From the NCBI GenBank assembly GCA_018267925.1, contig JAFDXO010000024.1:23303-87302 (forward strand): 64,000 bases of DNA, written 5' to 3'. The stretch comes from Bacteroidota bacterium. Lineage in GTDB: Bacteria; Bacteroidota; Bacteroidia; Chitinophagales; Chitinophagaceae. Below the pieces are notes generated by a model. The model did not search any database. It was given only the letters and a program-made list of their open reading frames with translations, and was not told the DNA's origin. Position numbers and translations under genes: made by a program. Below, piece after piece: positions 56,268 through 64,000 of this stretch; within the stretch, counting starts at the first letter, position 1, and each line of letters starts with the position of its first letter.

Positions 56268-57002
56268 ATGACAAGCCTTAAATCTTTTCCCTCGCTTGAA
56301 GTTTGTTTATCTCCCTCCTTGTTGCACTTATATGATACTCGCGGAGCTGTTGTAGTTATTATTGATGTATTTAGAGCAACATCTACCATTGCTGCTGCAT
56401 TACATAATGGTGCTAAATCAGTTGTGCCTGTTGCTTCTGTTCAAGATTGTATAACTTTAGGAAACACTTTACCCAATAGTTTAACAGCCGGTGAAAGAGA
56501 TGGGAAAGTTGCGCCTGGTTTGCAACATGGTAATTCACCATTAGAGTATCCTTCTGCTTTTATTTCAGGTAAAACACTTGTTCTAACAACAACAAATGGA
56601 ACACGACTTTTGCACATGATTGAAGGTGCAGATACTATAATCACAGGATCTTTTTTGAATCTTACGGAAACGTGTACCTTTCTTTTGAGTCAAAAAAAGA
56701 GAGTCATTTTGGGCTGTGCCGGTTGGAAGGATCGTTTTAATCTTGAAGATACACTTTTTGCGGGAGCTGTTGTTGAAAAAATAAAAGATCAATTTACCAT
56801 TATGTGCGATAGTGCAAAAGGGGCGATGCATCTGCATAATCAAACGGGTGGCAACTATATTGACTTTTTGAAAGATAGTTCACATTATAAAAGGCTTTCC
56901 GCTTACGGATTACAAGAAGAAATGGCATATTGTACAACGCCAGATTTGCACCCTATTGTTCCTATTCTTCATAATGGAGCCTTAGTTGTCCATACTTTTT
57001 GA
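56268..57002 (+). CDS. comB: 2-phosphosulfolactate phosphatase-like protein (ComB)
   Basis: At 244 residues it matches the ComB family: VVIIDVFRATSTIAAALHNGAKSVVPVAS, LTAGERDGKVAPGLQHGNSPLEY, LVLTTTNGTRLL and VILGCAGWKDRFNLEDTLFAGAVVE. ComB hydrolyses 2-phosphosulfolactate to sulfolactate, first known from coenzyme M synthesis. Neither ComA nor ComC is in the window, so the pathway is open. ATG at 56268 is chosen over a TTG at 56259. Confidence 0.9.
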   Translation: MTSLKSFPSLEVCLSPSLLHLYDTRGAVVVIIDVFRATSTIAAALHNGAKSVVPVASVQDCITLGNTLPNSLTAGERDGKVAPGLQHGNSPLEYPSAFISGKTLVLTTTNGTRLLHMIEGADTIITGSFLNLTETCTFLLSQKKRVILGCAGWKDRFNLEDTLFAGAVVEKIKDQFTIMCDSAKGAMHLHNQTGGNYIDFLKDSSHYKRLSAYGLQEEMAYCTTPDLHPIVPILHNGALVVHTF

Positions 57003-57036
57003 GCCAAGAAGTGCCGACTTACTATTAGTCCACTTT

Positions 57037-57675
57037 TTACTGTAAAAAAGGGTTATGTTTTTTTTCAAAACCTATTGTTGTGGAAGGTCCATGACCGGAA
57101 TACACAATTGTTTCATCATGAAGAGAAAAGAACTGTTTTTCAATGCTGGAAATTAAGGTTTCAAAATTTCCACCAGGCAAATCTGTTCTGCCTATACTGC
57201 CTTGAAATAAAACGTCTCCACCAATAATCCAACCACTTTCTTTGTGATAAAATGCAACACTTCCTGGCGAATGTCCGGGAACTAATAAAATGGATACGAC
57301 GTGTTTGCCTAATTCTATTTTTGAGCCTTCTTGAAAATATTCATCTGGTGTAGGTGTTTCAGAAAAATCAAAACCGAACATCATTGCAGAGCTTTTTGCA
57401 CCATTTAATACTGGTAAGTCTAAGCGATGAATTAAAAAGGGTATTTGGTATCGTTTTTTACAAGCTTGCACACCAAAAATATGATCAATGTGGGTGTGTG
57501 TATTGATGATTGCTTTGGGAATAAGATTATTGTTGTCAATGTATTGGAACAGTTGATTTTTCTCCACTTCATTGTACATGCCGGGGTCCACTATCCAACA
57601 TTGGTTTTGTTCATCAATGATTAAATAGGTGTTTTCCTGAAAAGGGTTAAACGTGAAAATTTGTAATCGAAGCAT
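57037..57675 (-). CDS. MBL-fold metallohydrolase (glyoxalase II-like)
   Basis: At 212 residues it has the metallo-beta-lactamase zinc motif INTHTHIDHIFG (H-x-H-x-D-H), then LLVPGHSPGSVAFYH and GGDVLFQGSIGRTDLPGG and VYSGHGPSTTIGFE. This is the short GloB/YcbL-like type, which hydrolyses thioesters such as S-lactoylglutathione or related compounds. It is convergent with comB. Confidence 0.92.
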   Translation of the reverse strand: MLRLQIFTFNPFQENTYLIIDEQNQCWIVDPGMYNEVEKNQLFQYIDNNNLIPKAIINTHTHIDHIFGVQACKKRYQIPFLIHRLDLPVLNGAKSSAMMFGFDFSETPTPDEYFQEGSKIELGKHVVSILLVPGHSPGSVAFYHKESGWIIGGDVLFQGSIGRTDLPGGNFETLISSIEKQFFSLHDETIVYSGHGPSTTIGFEKKHNPFLQ

Positions 57676-57796
57676 TTTACTTTTTGTGTAATTTAGGGTG
57701 CAAACTTATTGCTTCTTATGGACATCATTTGATTCGAAGAATGTAAAAGCGTGCTAAATGCTTGGGTGAGCAGTCGGGCTATTGAACATTTACAAA

Positions 57797-60700
57797 ATGA
57801 AGATTAAACGGGTTATTGGGGTTCTGTTTTTTTTGTGTTTTTCAACACAGATTTTCACTTCTGTGGAAGCACAAACATACATGGAAACATTTGGTCAAAA
57901 TCGTGTTCAAAAACGAAAATTTGATTGGCGCTTTTTTGATTCTGAACATTTTCGTGTGTATCACTATGATGCAGCAGGAAGACAATTGGCACGCTATGTA
58001 GCTGAGCAAGCAGAAAAAGATATTAAAGTTGTAGAGAAGAAGATGGGAGGGAAATTTCCCGACCGTTTCAAAATCATTTTGTACAATAATTTTGATGAAT
58101 TCCGACAAACAAATGTTGGAAAGAAATTCGATTCTCAGCTTCAAAATGTACCTGCAGGAACAGTTGATTTAGTTGGAGATCGTTTGGTAGTCTATTTCAC
58201 GGGTGTTCATAGTGACCTTAGAAGACAGTTGAGAAGTGGCATGAGCAAAGTCGTGATGCAGCGTATGTTGTTTGGCGAGAACTTTAGACAAATGGTTAAG
58301 AACGCCGTTTTGTTGAATCTGCCTGCATGGACTACGGAAGGCTTCTTAGCATATTTGGTTGATGGTTGGGATGCTCAAAGTGAAACAGATTGGAAGAATT
58401 TGCTTCAAGCAAATCCTAAATCCAATTTTTACACGCTCGCAGATATGAAACCTGAATTGTCCGGAAAAGCTTTTTGGAAGTTTGTTTCAGAAAATTATGG
58501 AGAAGCCGCGGTTAAAACTTTATTAGCTAACATGCAGTCACGGAGCAGTTTGCCAAAGGGTGTTCAAATGACACTGGGGATTTCAATGAAAGTTGCCTTT
58601 GATTCAATTCTTCATTTTTATAACTCGGTATATTCAATGGATGCCAAACAGCAGGACAGCCCGGATAGCATTTCAAGTCCGTTAATAGCCATTCCGGTTC
58701 CATCAGGTGGTAAAGATATTCGTGAAATAAGAGTTGCCCCAAAAGGAAATGATATTGCTTACGTGATGTGGAAGGAGGGTCAATATCAAGTGATACTGCA
58801 ACACACCCAAAACGAACAAGAAAAAGTCGTTTTAGTGTCTGGCGGTATCAAGGATAGAAACGAACCGGACGATCCTGATTATCCTCTTTTAGCTTGGAGC
58901 AATAATGGATATAAACTCGCCATTCTTTACAAGCAAAATAAGCGAACAAGGCTTAGAATATATTCATCACTAAATGCTAAAATCGAAAATTATGTTGTTC
59001 CCAATAATCGTTTTGATCGTGTGTTGGGTATGAGTTTCATGGAGGATGATAGCAAGATGGTATTTTCCGCCATTAGAAAAAGTCAAACGGACTTGTATGA
59101 GTTTTCTATTCGCAGGCTACGCCTTACGCCCATTACTAAAGATGCTTGGGATGATATACAACCTTGGTTTGTAAGCGGTGGATCTCGCCGAGGAATATTA
59201 TTCCTTTCCAATCGCCCAAAACCTAACTTGGATGTGCCTTTAGAGGTCAATGAACTGCCAGCAGGAAAGATGAACGTCTTTTTCTATGACACGAAAACAA
59301 AGCGAAATGAACTATTGCAAGTTTCTCACAACATGGAAGGAAACATTACGCAACCTATTCAATATGGGAGTGAAAATTTCGCCTTTCTGAATGATGCAAA
59401 CGGCATCAGGAATCAATATGTCGTATTGTTCGGCAGAAATAAAAAAAATGAAGACTCTGCTTATGCTGTACCGGTAACCAACTATTCGGAGAGCATTTTA
59501 TACCATCAGTATAATCCGGCAAGTAATAGAGTGGCAGAGGTTGTGCAAGTTGGAAAACAGTACCAGATATTTTTTAAAAAATTGGAACTGCCGAAAAGCG
59601 ATTCTGTACGTGAAAACCTTTTGCCAACAACCCTTTCAGTAAAACAAATTGAAATTGCCTTACCTCAAAAACAAGATTCAAAAGATACGAAGCCAATTAC
59701 CGTTAGGAAATATACAAAATCTGAACCCGCAGTTTATCAGTCTGAATTTGCTCCTGAACAATTTGATACATCATCGCATGATATGGATACAATAGTTGCT
59801 GAAGCTCCTGAAATAAATAGTGAACCATACCCAGAAAATGCACAAGACTCTTTTCGGGTAGATAGTACTTATGTAAAATTGAAGGCTCAGCCATACCGCC
59901 TATCATTTAAACCTGATTTTTTTACAGTTCGGGTTGACAATAGTATCCTCTTCAACAAGTATCAATCAACACAGTCTGTTCAAGGATTGCCGGTGCAAAA
60001 CCTTGCTGGTTTGATAACATTGAGTTTAGAGGATGTGATGGAAAATCATAGAATAACTGGTGGTTTCCGTTTACCATTGGGGCTTTCCGGTTCTACGTAT
60101 TTTTTGCAGTATGAAAATTTTGAAAGACGTTGGGATTGGAAAATCATGTTGCTTAGAAATACTGAACGATATTCGGTAAATGTCGGGTATGTTGACACCA
60201 GTACAGGGCAAACTGGAATGTTACCCAATGCGTATCCCGTGCGAAGTGTAACAAATATGATTCAAGGGTCTGCCTCTTATCCGCTTGACCGTATCAGAAG
60301 TCTTCGTTTGCATCTGGCTTTCCGACAAGATGTGGCTAACTATCGTGCTGTTGATACTATCTCTTTAAAATATTTGCCACGCGAATCTTATTACTGGACT
60401 ATTAGTCGTGCTGAATATGTGTTTGACAATACGGTGAATCCCGTCATGAATATTTTGAAAGGCTCTCGCTATAAGCTTTATGCTGAATATTTCTACAAAT
60501 TATCATCGCCAAATGGTGGCTTTTTTAACATAGGACTTGATGGTAGAAAATACATGCCGGTCTATAGAAATATAGTTTTTGCAACCAGACTTTCTTATGC
60601 ACATTCCGAAGGAAAACAATGCGTTAACTATGTAATGGGCGGTGTAGATAATTGGATGATGCCTAAGCAAAATGATATGCCTCCACCAACAAGCCAAAAT

Positions 60701-61117
60701 TATGCTTTCCAATCGCTCACGACCAATTTGCGTGGCTATCCTCAGGCAGCTCGACAAGGAAACTCTTTTGCTTTAATCAATGCAGAGCTTCGTGTGCCCA
60801 TATTATCAACTCTTTTGCGTCGTCCAATTCAAAGTAATTTTTTGAAAAATCTACAAGCAATTGCTTTTTTAGATGTAGGCTCAGCTTGGAATGGATGGGC
60901 ACCTAATTCATCCGATGAAGCCTATACTCTTTTTACACCAAAGCCGCTCCCCGTGCTTGTAACATTGCCTTCTCCTGATAGAGGAATTGCAATGGGATAT
61001 GGTGCTGGATTAAGAACCATGCTGTTCGGTTATTTTATGCGCTTTGATGCGGCATGGAATATTGAACAAAAAACAGCAAAACCTATGTTTTTGTTTTCAA
61101 TCGGATCTGATTTTTAA
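57797..61117 (+). CDS. Large exported propeller/barrel protein (TolB-like)
   Basis: At 1106 residues it has a signal peptide ending in SVEAQTY. Residues ~35-260 resemble a peptidase-MA-like domain, with LPAWTTEGFLAYLVDGWD in place of a typical HExxH site, so activity is doubtful. Residues ~300-620 are TolB-type propeller blades (IREIRVAPKGNDIAYVMWKEG, LLAWSNNGYKLAILYKQ). The C-terminal ~350 residues form an outer-membrane barrel: GGFRLPLGLSGSTYFLQYENF and GYGAGLRTMLFGYFMRFDAAWNIE, like Omp85 ends, and the last residues are GSDF. The function is unknown; conserved Bacteroidota proteins of this type are often annotated as TolB. Confidence 0.8.
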   Translation: MKIKRVIGVLFFLCFSTQIFTSVEAQTYMETFGQNRVQKRKFDWRFFDSEHFRVYHYDAAGRQLARYVAEQAEKDIKVVEKKMGGKFPDRFKIILYNNFDEFRQTNVGKKFDSQLQNVPAGTVDLVGDRLVVYFTGVHSDLRRQLRSGMSKVVMQRMLFGENFRQMVKNAVLLNLPAWTTEGFLAYLVDGWDAQSETDWKNLLQANPKSNFYTLADMKPELSGKAFWKFVSENYGEAAVKTLLANMQSRSSLPKGVQMTLGISMKVAFDSILHFYNSVYSMDAKQQDSPDSISSPLIAIPVPSGGKDIREIRVAPKGNDIAYVMWKEGQYQVILQHTQNEQEKVVLVSGGIKDRNEPDDPDYPLLAWSNNGYKLAILYKQNKRTRLRIYSSLNAKIENYVVPNNRFDRVLGMSFMEDDSKMVFSAIRKSQTDLYEFSIRRLRLTPITKDAWDDIQPWFVSGGSRRGILFLSNRPKPNLDVPLEVNELPAGKMNVFFYDTKTKRNELLQVSHNMEGNITQPIQYGSENFAFLNDANGIRNQYVVLFGRNKKNEDSAYAVPVTNYSESILYHQYNPASNRVAEVVQVGKQYQIFFKKLELPKSDSVRENLLPTTLSVKQIEIALPQKQDSKDTKPITVRKYTKSEPAVYQSEFAPEQFDTSSHDMDTIVAEAPEINSEPYPENAQDSFRVDSTYVKLKAQPYRLSFKPDFFTVRVDNSILFNKYQSTQSVQGLPVQNLAGLITLSLEDVMENHRITGGFRLPLGLSGSTYFLQYENFERRWDWKIMLLRNTERYSVNVGYVDTSTGQTGMLPNAYPVRSVTNMIQGSASYPLDRIRSLRLHLAFRQDVANYRAVDTISLKYLPRESYYWTISRAEYVFDNTVNPVMNILKGSRYKLYAEYFYKLSSPNGGFFNIGLDGRKYMPVYRNIVFATRLSYAHSEGKQCVNYVMGGVDNWMMPKQNDMPPPTSQNYAFQSLTTNLRGYPQAARQGNSFALINAELRVPILSTLLRRPIQSNFLKNLQAIAFLDVGSAWNGWAPNSSDEAYTLFTPKPLPVLVTLPSPDRGIAMGYGAGLRTMLFGYFMRFDAAWNIEQKTAKPMFLFSIGSDF

Positions 61118-61167
61118 ATGCCAAATTTTTTAGTCTTATTTGATAAACCAATTTGCTGAAAAAAAAA

Positions 61168-61198
61168 TTGGCAGAATAATGGCAGGCTAATATATTTG
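61168..61198 (+). promoter_or_regulatory. Strong Bacteroidota promoter upstream of the T9SS cargo gene
   Basis: TTG at 61168-61170 and TATATTTG at 61191-61198 are separated by exactly 20 nt, the expected TTTG-N19-21-TAnnTTTG layout. The ATG follows 13 nt after the -7 element. It is the best promoter match in the window. Confidence 0.75.
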
Positions 61199-61211
61199 CG
61201 GAAATAATTTT

Positions 61212-62345
61212 ATGAAAAAAATAACTTTACTCCTTGGGCTTTCTATCTTAATGACAGGAGCTACTTATGCGCAATCATCCTCATCCATTTCTGTGGCAAA
61301 TCACCAAGTGGACTTCAATAATTTAGTAGGTACACCAAATGGACCTTCTGAAAAAACAACCGGATTGAGCGATACTTTATATGGAGGGACAATTTATCAA
61401 TTTCGTGCTTCAAAAGCACTATATATTGATTATGCTTTGCCATTAGATAGCGGTGCATTTTATGGAACGAATGCTGCTGGATACAAGGGTTCTGCACAAT
61501 TATTTAGATATGCTTCAGTAGAAACAACAGCTCCTAAAGACACTACTTACAATGTTGTGGGAATACTATCCCGTTGGTTTGGAAAAGTGCAAACAACCAG
61601 TACTAAAAATGTAGTCTTTAGTATTTGGAAACGGAGCACTTCAAAAACTGCTGTTTCTGGTGCAACAAAAATGTATGTTTATGGTGCTCCACGCACTCCT
61701 GCTATTGCTACCAAGTCAGTTCCTGTAACTGCTCTTTCATTAACCGGTAGTACGATTACTTGGCTTACTACTCCTTTGGCAGCTCTTGATTCTGATATTT
61801 ATGTAGGATACACTATTTCTTACAATGCCTCAAATTTAGGTGGCGATACAGTTGGTGTACGTAGTAATGATACCGTAGGTAATACAACTTATTCTGTGGA
61901 AGCATCAACTCTTGATACGCTTATCAATGCCCGTGTAATGGTGCAAAACGCAATGGGAAATTGGGTCTCTCCACGCTTTGATTTAAATGTGGGCAATGGT
62001 GGTGATTTAGGTATGATGCCAATTATTCGATTGAATTGCCCTAATTGTCACGCAACAAGCATTAACGGAATTAATAGTAAGAACTTAACTTTCAAAGGAC
62101 ATTATCCAAACCCAGCTTCTCATCAAACAACAATTCGCTTTTCACTGCAAAATGCCACTGATGTGTCTGTTGCTGTTTATGATATGAGCGGTCGTCTTTT
62201 ACAAACAAATCTTTTAAAGGCAGCATCAGCAGGTGATCAAGAAATGACCATTTCAGTTGAAAAATTACCTGCGGGAAATTATGTTTATGCTATTGAAACA
62301 AAAGATGGAGGTGCTATTGCCTGCCAATTTACAGTCGTAAAATAA
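61212..62345 (+). CDS. Secreted protein with T9SS type A sorting domain
   Basis: At 377 residues it has a signal peptide ending in ATYAQSS, an unassigned beta-rich body and, from about residue 295, a C-terminal T9SS type A domain: YPNPASHQTTIRFSLQNATDVSVAVYDMSGRLL and LPAGNYVYAIETKDGGAIACQFTVVK. It should be exported by the Sec and T9SS routes and anchored at the surface or released. The CPNCH at about residue 276-280 looks like a C-x-x-C-H heme site but has no cytochrome context. No other cargo is in the window except possibly 1-1535. Confidence 0.88.
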   Translation: MKKITLLLGLSILMTGATYAQSSSSISVANHQVDFNNLVGTPNGPSEKTTGLSDTLYGGTIYQFRASKALYIDYALPLDSGAFYGTNAAGYKGSAQLFRYASVETTAPKDTTYNVVGILSRWFGKVQTTSTKNVVFSIWKRSTSKTAVSGATKMYVYGAPRTPAIATKSVPVTALSLTGSTITWLTTPLAALDSDIYVGYTISYNASNLGGDTVGVRSNDTVGNTTYSVEASTLDTLINARVMVQNAMGNWVSPRFDLNVGNGGDLGMMPIIRLNCPNCHATSINGINSKNLTFKGHYPNPASHQTTIRFSLQNATDVSVAVYDMSGRLLQTNLLKAASAGDQEMTISVEKLPAGNYVYAIETKDGGAIACQFTVVK

Positions 62346-62369
62346 AAAATGATTTTATCGCTTTTTGAC

Positions 62370-62406
62370 AAGCCGTTTCACTAAAATAGTGGAACGGCTT
62401 TCTTTT
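62370..62406 (+). terminator. Terminator of the T9SS cargo gene
   Basis: AAGCCGTTTCACT and AGTGGAACGGCTT form a 13-bp stem (one G-U pair) with a 5-nt loop, followed by TCTTTTG. Confidence 0.8.
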
Positions 62407-62533
62407 GAAATTGAGACTCTACCTGTAAACCTTAAAGCGACCTCCATATTCAGCTTGAATAAGATTCGCTCCTAATTATTTCGCATTGATTGATCAACTT
62501 TTGTTCTGTTTTTTTGCAGTTAAACGAAACGAA

Positions 62534-62564
62534 AAAGCCCTTTAAACATTGTTTAAAAGGCTTT
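62534..62564 (-). terminator. Terminator of the original tRNA transcript
   Basis: AAAGCC..TTTAAAC and GTTTAAA..GGCTTT form a hairpin with one mismatch. On the minus strand it ends in TTTTTCGTTTCGTTT and lies 11 nt beyond the tRNA 3' end. Confidence 0.65.
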
Positions 62565-62574
62565 CACATTTCTG

Positions 62575-62621
62575 TGGTCCCACTCGGGCTTGAACCAAGG
62601 ACCCCCTGATTATGAGTCAGT
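62575..62621 (-). other. 3' part of a CAT-anticodon tRNA (Met or Ile2): attachment-site copy
   Basis: Read on the minus strand, this is the anticodon arm to discriminator of a tRNA: CTGA-CTCATAA-TCAG with anticodon CAT, a GGGTC variable loop, T arm CTTGG-TTCAAGC-CCGAG and 3' acceptor strand TGGGACC plus A. The D arm and 5' acceptor strand are absent; the sequence to the right turns into AT-rich non-tRNA DNA at about 62621. It is therefore a remnant and not a functional tRNA. Its position beside an integrase fits one half of a tRNA-integrated attachment site. Confidence 0.82.
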
Positions 62622-62755
62622 ATTTTTAAACTCTTTTGGTTTTTTATTTTTTGCTTTTTTCCTATAAAAATAGGCTACTGTAAGGGTTTTATTTAAAGTT
62701 CTTTTTTTATTTCTTTTTAGCGTTTTTAATAAATTTGTGTTTCCAAAGTGTTTCC

Positions 62756-63964
62756 ATGCGCGCAAAGGCTTCATTATACCTGAATAAATACAAACCTAAT
62801 AAAGCGGGTAAGTTTCCGGTTTCTATTAAAGTTACTTTTTTACGCGAACGGAAATATTATGACCTGGCTGTCAGTTTAACTCTTGGGGAGTTTGAAAAAA
62901 AGAAATCAAAGAACAATACTGACATAGCCTACATAGAGGCAAAGCTTGGAAAAGCTCTAACTGTTATTGATTCACTCGGAGATAATTTTTCGTTTGCCGC
63001 ATTCAACAGAATGTTTATTAAAAACAAAGCACTTTCAGATTCGCTGGAAGCGGCGTTTGATGACTATATTGAAATGATGAGCGAAGACCGGGTAGGTAAT
63101 AAAGAAGCGTGTACAGATGCAAAACGGTCGTTCCTTGCATTCAGACCAAAGGCAAGATTTGTTGAGATTGACGTACAATGGCTGCGTGCGTATGAAAAAT
63201 GGATGGATAGCAAGGGGAGAAGTAAAACGACTATCGGTATCTACATGCGGGCTTTACGGGCTGTTTTCAATGAGGCTATTTCAGAAGGAAAAATAGCAAT
63301 TGAAAGGTATCCATTCGGTCGGAAAAAGTATGAGATACCGACCGGAAAAAATCAGAAGAAAGCACTTACTATTTCTGAAATAGAAAAGATATTTAGCTAC
63401 ACGCCTGTAAGCCAGACTGAGGAAAAATATCGGGATTATTGGGTCTTTCTGTATTTGTGTAACGGACTAAACGCTGCTGACTTTTGCCGCTTAAGAACTG
63501 ATAATATAAAGGGTGAAACGCTTATTTTTATCCGCGAGAAAAGTAAGCGCACAAAGAGAGAAGTAGAACCTATTCAAATACATTTAGCTCCTAAAGCAAT
63601 TGCGATCATCAAAAAATACAAGTCGCACATGTTAGGTAAAAATCCTTATTTATTTCCGCACCTTTCAGAAGATATGGGTTATGCGCAAGCGGATAAAACT
63701 GTGAAAAATCTTACAAGGCTTATCAACGAATACATGAAAGAAATCGCCGCAAAACTGGAAATAAATAAGCCTGTTACTACCTATTACGCAAGACACAGTT
63801 TTGCAACCATTCTAAAAAATAGCGGCATTCCTATCGCCATGATTAGTCAAATGTTAGGGCACAGTTCTATTCTTACCACGCAGAACTATCTCGACAGTTT
63901 TGAAACGGATCAATTAAAAAAAGCGGCAGCAATACTTACAGATTTTAAAAGCAAAACAGCTTAG
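62756..63964 (+). CDS. Tyrosine recombinase/integrase
   Basis: At 402 residues it has the Bacteroidota integrase order: an Arm DNA-binding domain (residues ~1-95), a SAM-like core-binding domain (~105-205, DIQWLRAYEKWM-like VQWLRAYEKWMDSKGRSKTT) and the catalytic domain (~215-400). Catalytic residues visible are H and R in TYYARHSFATIL, the second H in MLGHSSILTTQNYL and the nucleophile Tyr in that segment (QNYLDSF). The first catalytic Arg is not at the usual place (CNGLNAADFCRL), a variation I recall in this subfamily. ATG at 62756 is chosen over a TTG at 62735. Confidence 0.93.
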   Translation: MRAKASLYLNKYKPNKAGKFPVSIKVTFLRERKYYDLAVSLTLGEFEKKKSKNNTDIAYIEAKLGKALTVIDSLGDNFSFAAFNRMFIKNKALSDSLEAAFDDYIEMMSEDRVGNKEACTDAKRSFLAFRPKARFVEIDVQWLRAYEKWMDSKGRSKTTIGIYMRALRAVFNEAISEGKIAIERYPFGRKKYEIPTGKNQKKALTISEIEKIFSYTPVSQTEEKYRDYWVFLYLCNGLNAADFCRLRTDNIKGETLIFIREKSKRTKREVEPIQIHLAPKAIAIIKKYKSHMLGKNPYLFPHLSEDMGYAQADKTVKNLTRLINEYMKEIAAKLEINKPVTTYYARHSFATILKNSGIPIAMISQMLGHSSILTTQNYLDSFETDQLKKAAAILTDFKSKTA

Positions 63965-64000
63965 CCTTGTGCTTTTTTAACCAGCAATTCTATCTGTCTT
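63961..64000 (-). CDS. Possible C-terminal end of a minus-strand gene
   Basis: A minus-strand frame enters from the right edge and ends with TAA at 63961-63963, giving about 12 residues (RQIELLVKKAQG). It overlaps the integrase stop tail to tail. The short piece is consistent with a real C-terminus but cannot be identified. Confidence 0.3.
   Translation of the reverse strand, partial: RQIELLVKKAQG

Larger units (their letters stand above)
62622..64000. mobile_element. Left end of an element integrated at a tRNA 3' end (continues past the window)
   Basis: The chromosomal side (left) ends with the tRNA 3' fragment; the integrase begins 135 bp inside and points away from it. A CCTAT/ATAGG hairpin at 62661-62674 lies between. 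The type of element (ICE, prophage or island) cannot be told from 1.4 kb; the other att copy and the cargo are beyond the window. Confidence 0.65.

Noticed and set aside
56268..57002. comB as evidence of coenzyme M synthesis
   Set aside because: ComA, ComC and later enzymes are not seen, and Bacteroidota are not known to make coenzyme M.
62031..62060. C-P-N-C-H in the T9SS cargo as a cytochrome c heme site
   Set aside because: No surrounding cytochrome fold or distal ligand; the pentapeptide lies just before the sorting domain and is probably chance or a metal or disulfide site.
62575..62640. A complete tRNA-Met or tRNA-Ile gene
   Set aside because: The D arm and 5' acceptor strand are missing; sequence past 62621 does not pair with TGGGACC.

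Overview
The window comes from a Bacteroidota chromosome, most likely the Chitinophagia/Sphingobacteriia side of the phylum. The main reasons are a complete gldK-gldL-gldM-gldN gliding/type IX secretion (T9SS) cluster, a separate gldC, a protein with a T9SS type A C-terminal sorting domain, a HmuY-like lipoprotein, several exact TAnnTTTG promoter -7 elements and almost no Shine-Dalgarno sequences. The DNA is AT-rich. Apart from the right end it reads as ordinary, densely packed core chromosome.

Layout. 1-2054 (minus): the N-terminal 511 residues of a secreted beta-propeller protein, plus a small secreted protein. 2283-5579 (plus): an oxidoreductase, a lipoprotein and a polyprenyl-phosphate sugar transferase, an envelope-polysaccharide set. 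5584-12337: mostly plus-strand housekeeping genes (feoA, ybeY, an RluA-type synthase, gldC, yqeY, cvpA, pabA/trpG, birA, rsfS, ftsH). 12624-16392 (minus): an unusual MORN-like/cytochrome c fusion, an ABC exporter and prfB. 16488-20725 (plus): a catalytically dead M16 homologue, then lpxH-sixA and an APH kinase fused to a RapZ C-terminal domain. 20933-22087 (minus): tRNA-Ala(GGC) and a padR-pspC pair. 22196-23596 (plus): a GlcD-like oxidase. 23920-32640 (minus): a nine-gene block with an NMO, a sugar nucleotidyltransferase, a gamma-carbonic-anhydrase-like protein, ppx-ppk1, rfaE2, a flippase-like membrane protein, panD and a TlpA-like lipoprotein.

32847-49147: HmuY-like lipoprotein, active M16 peptidase, LolC/E-like permease, nfu, M3 peptidase, radA, comF, a FadL-type porin, an SGNH lipoprotein, a PfkB kinase, a MurU-like nucleotidyltransferase, a zeta-toxin-like kinase with a small overlapping partner, a BamA/TamA-like barrel and rpmI-rplT. 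49277-62345: a YyaL/DUF255 protein, gldKLMN, comB, an MBL hydrolase, a large TolB-like propeller/barrel protein and a T9SS cargo. 62575-64000: the 3' end of a CAT-anticodon tRNA next to a tyrosine integrase, which looks like the left boundary of an integrated element running out of the window.

Links worth noting: (i) gldKLMN builds the secretion core and the 61212 gene is a probable client; (ii) the APH-RapZ fusion (19271), the MurU-like enzyme (45508) and the zeta-like kinase 7 nt behind MurU all fit cell-wall amino-sugar phosphate or nucleotide chemistry; (iii) active and dead M16 proteins are both present but 16 kb apart. The best candidates for something undescribed are the APH-RapZ fusion, the MurU/zeta-like/small-ORF trio, the tRNA-integrated element and a short promoter-to-terminator transcription unit near 39.4 kb. 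All family names are my own recognition of motifs; no database search was possible.
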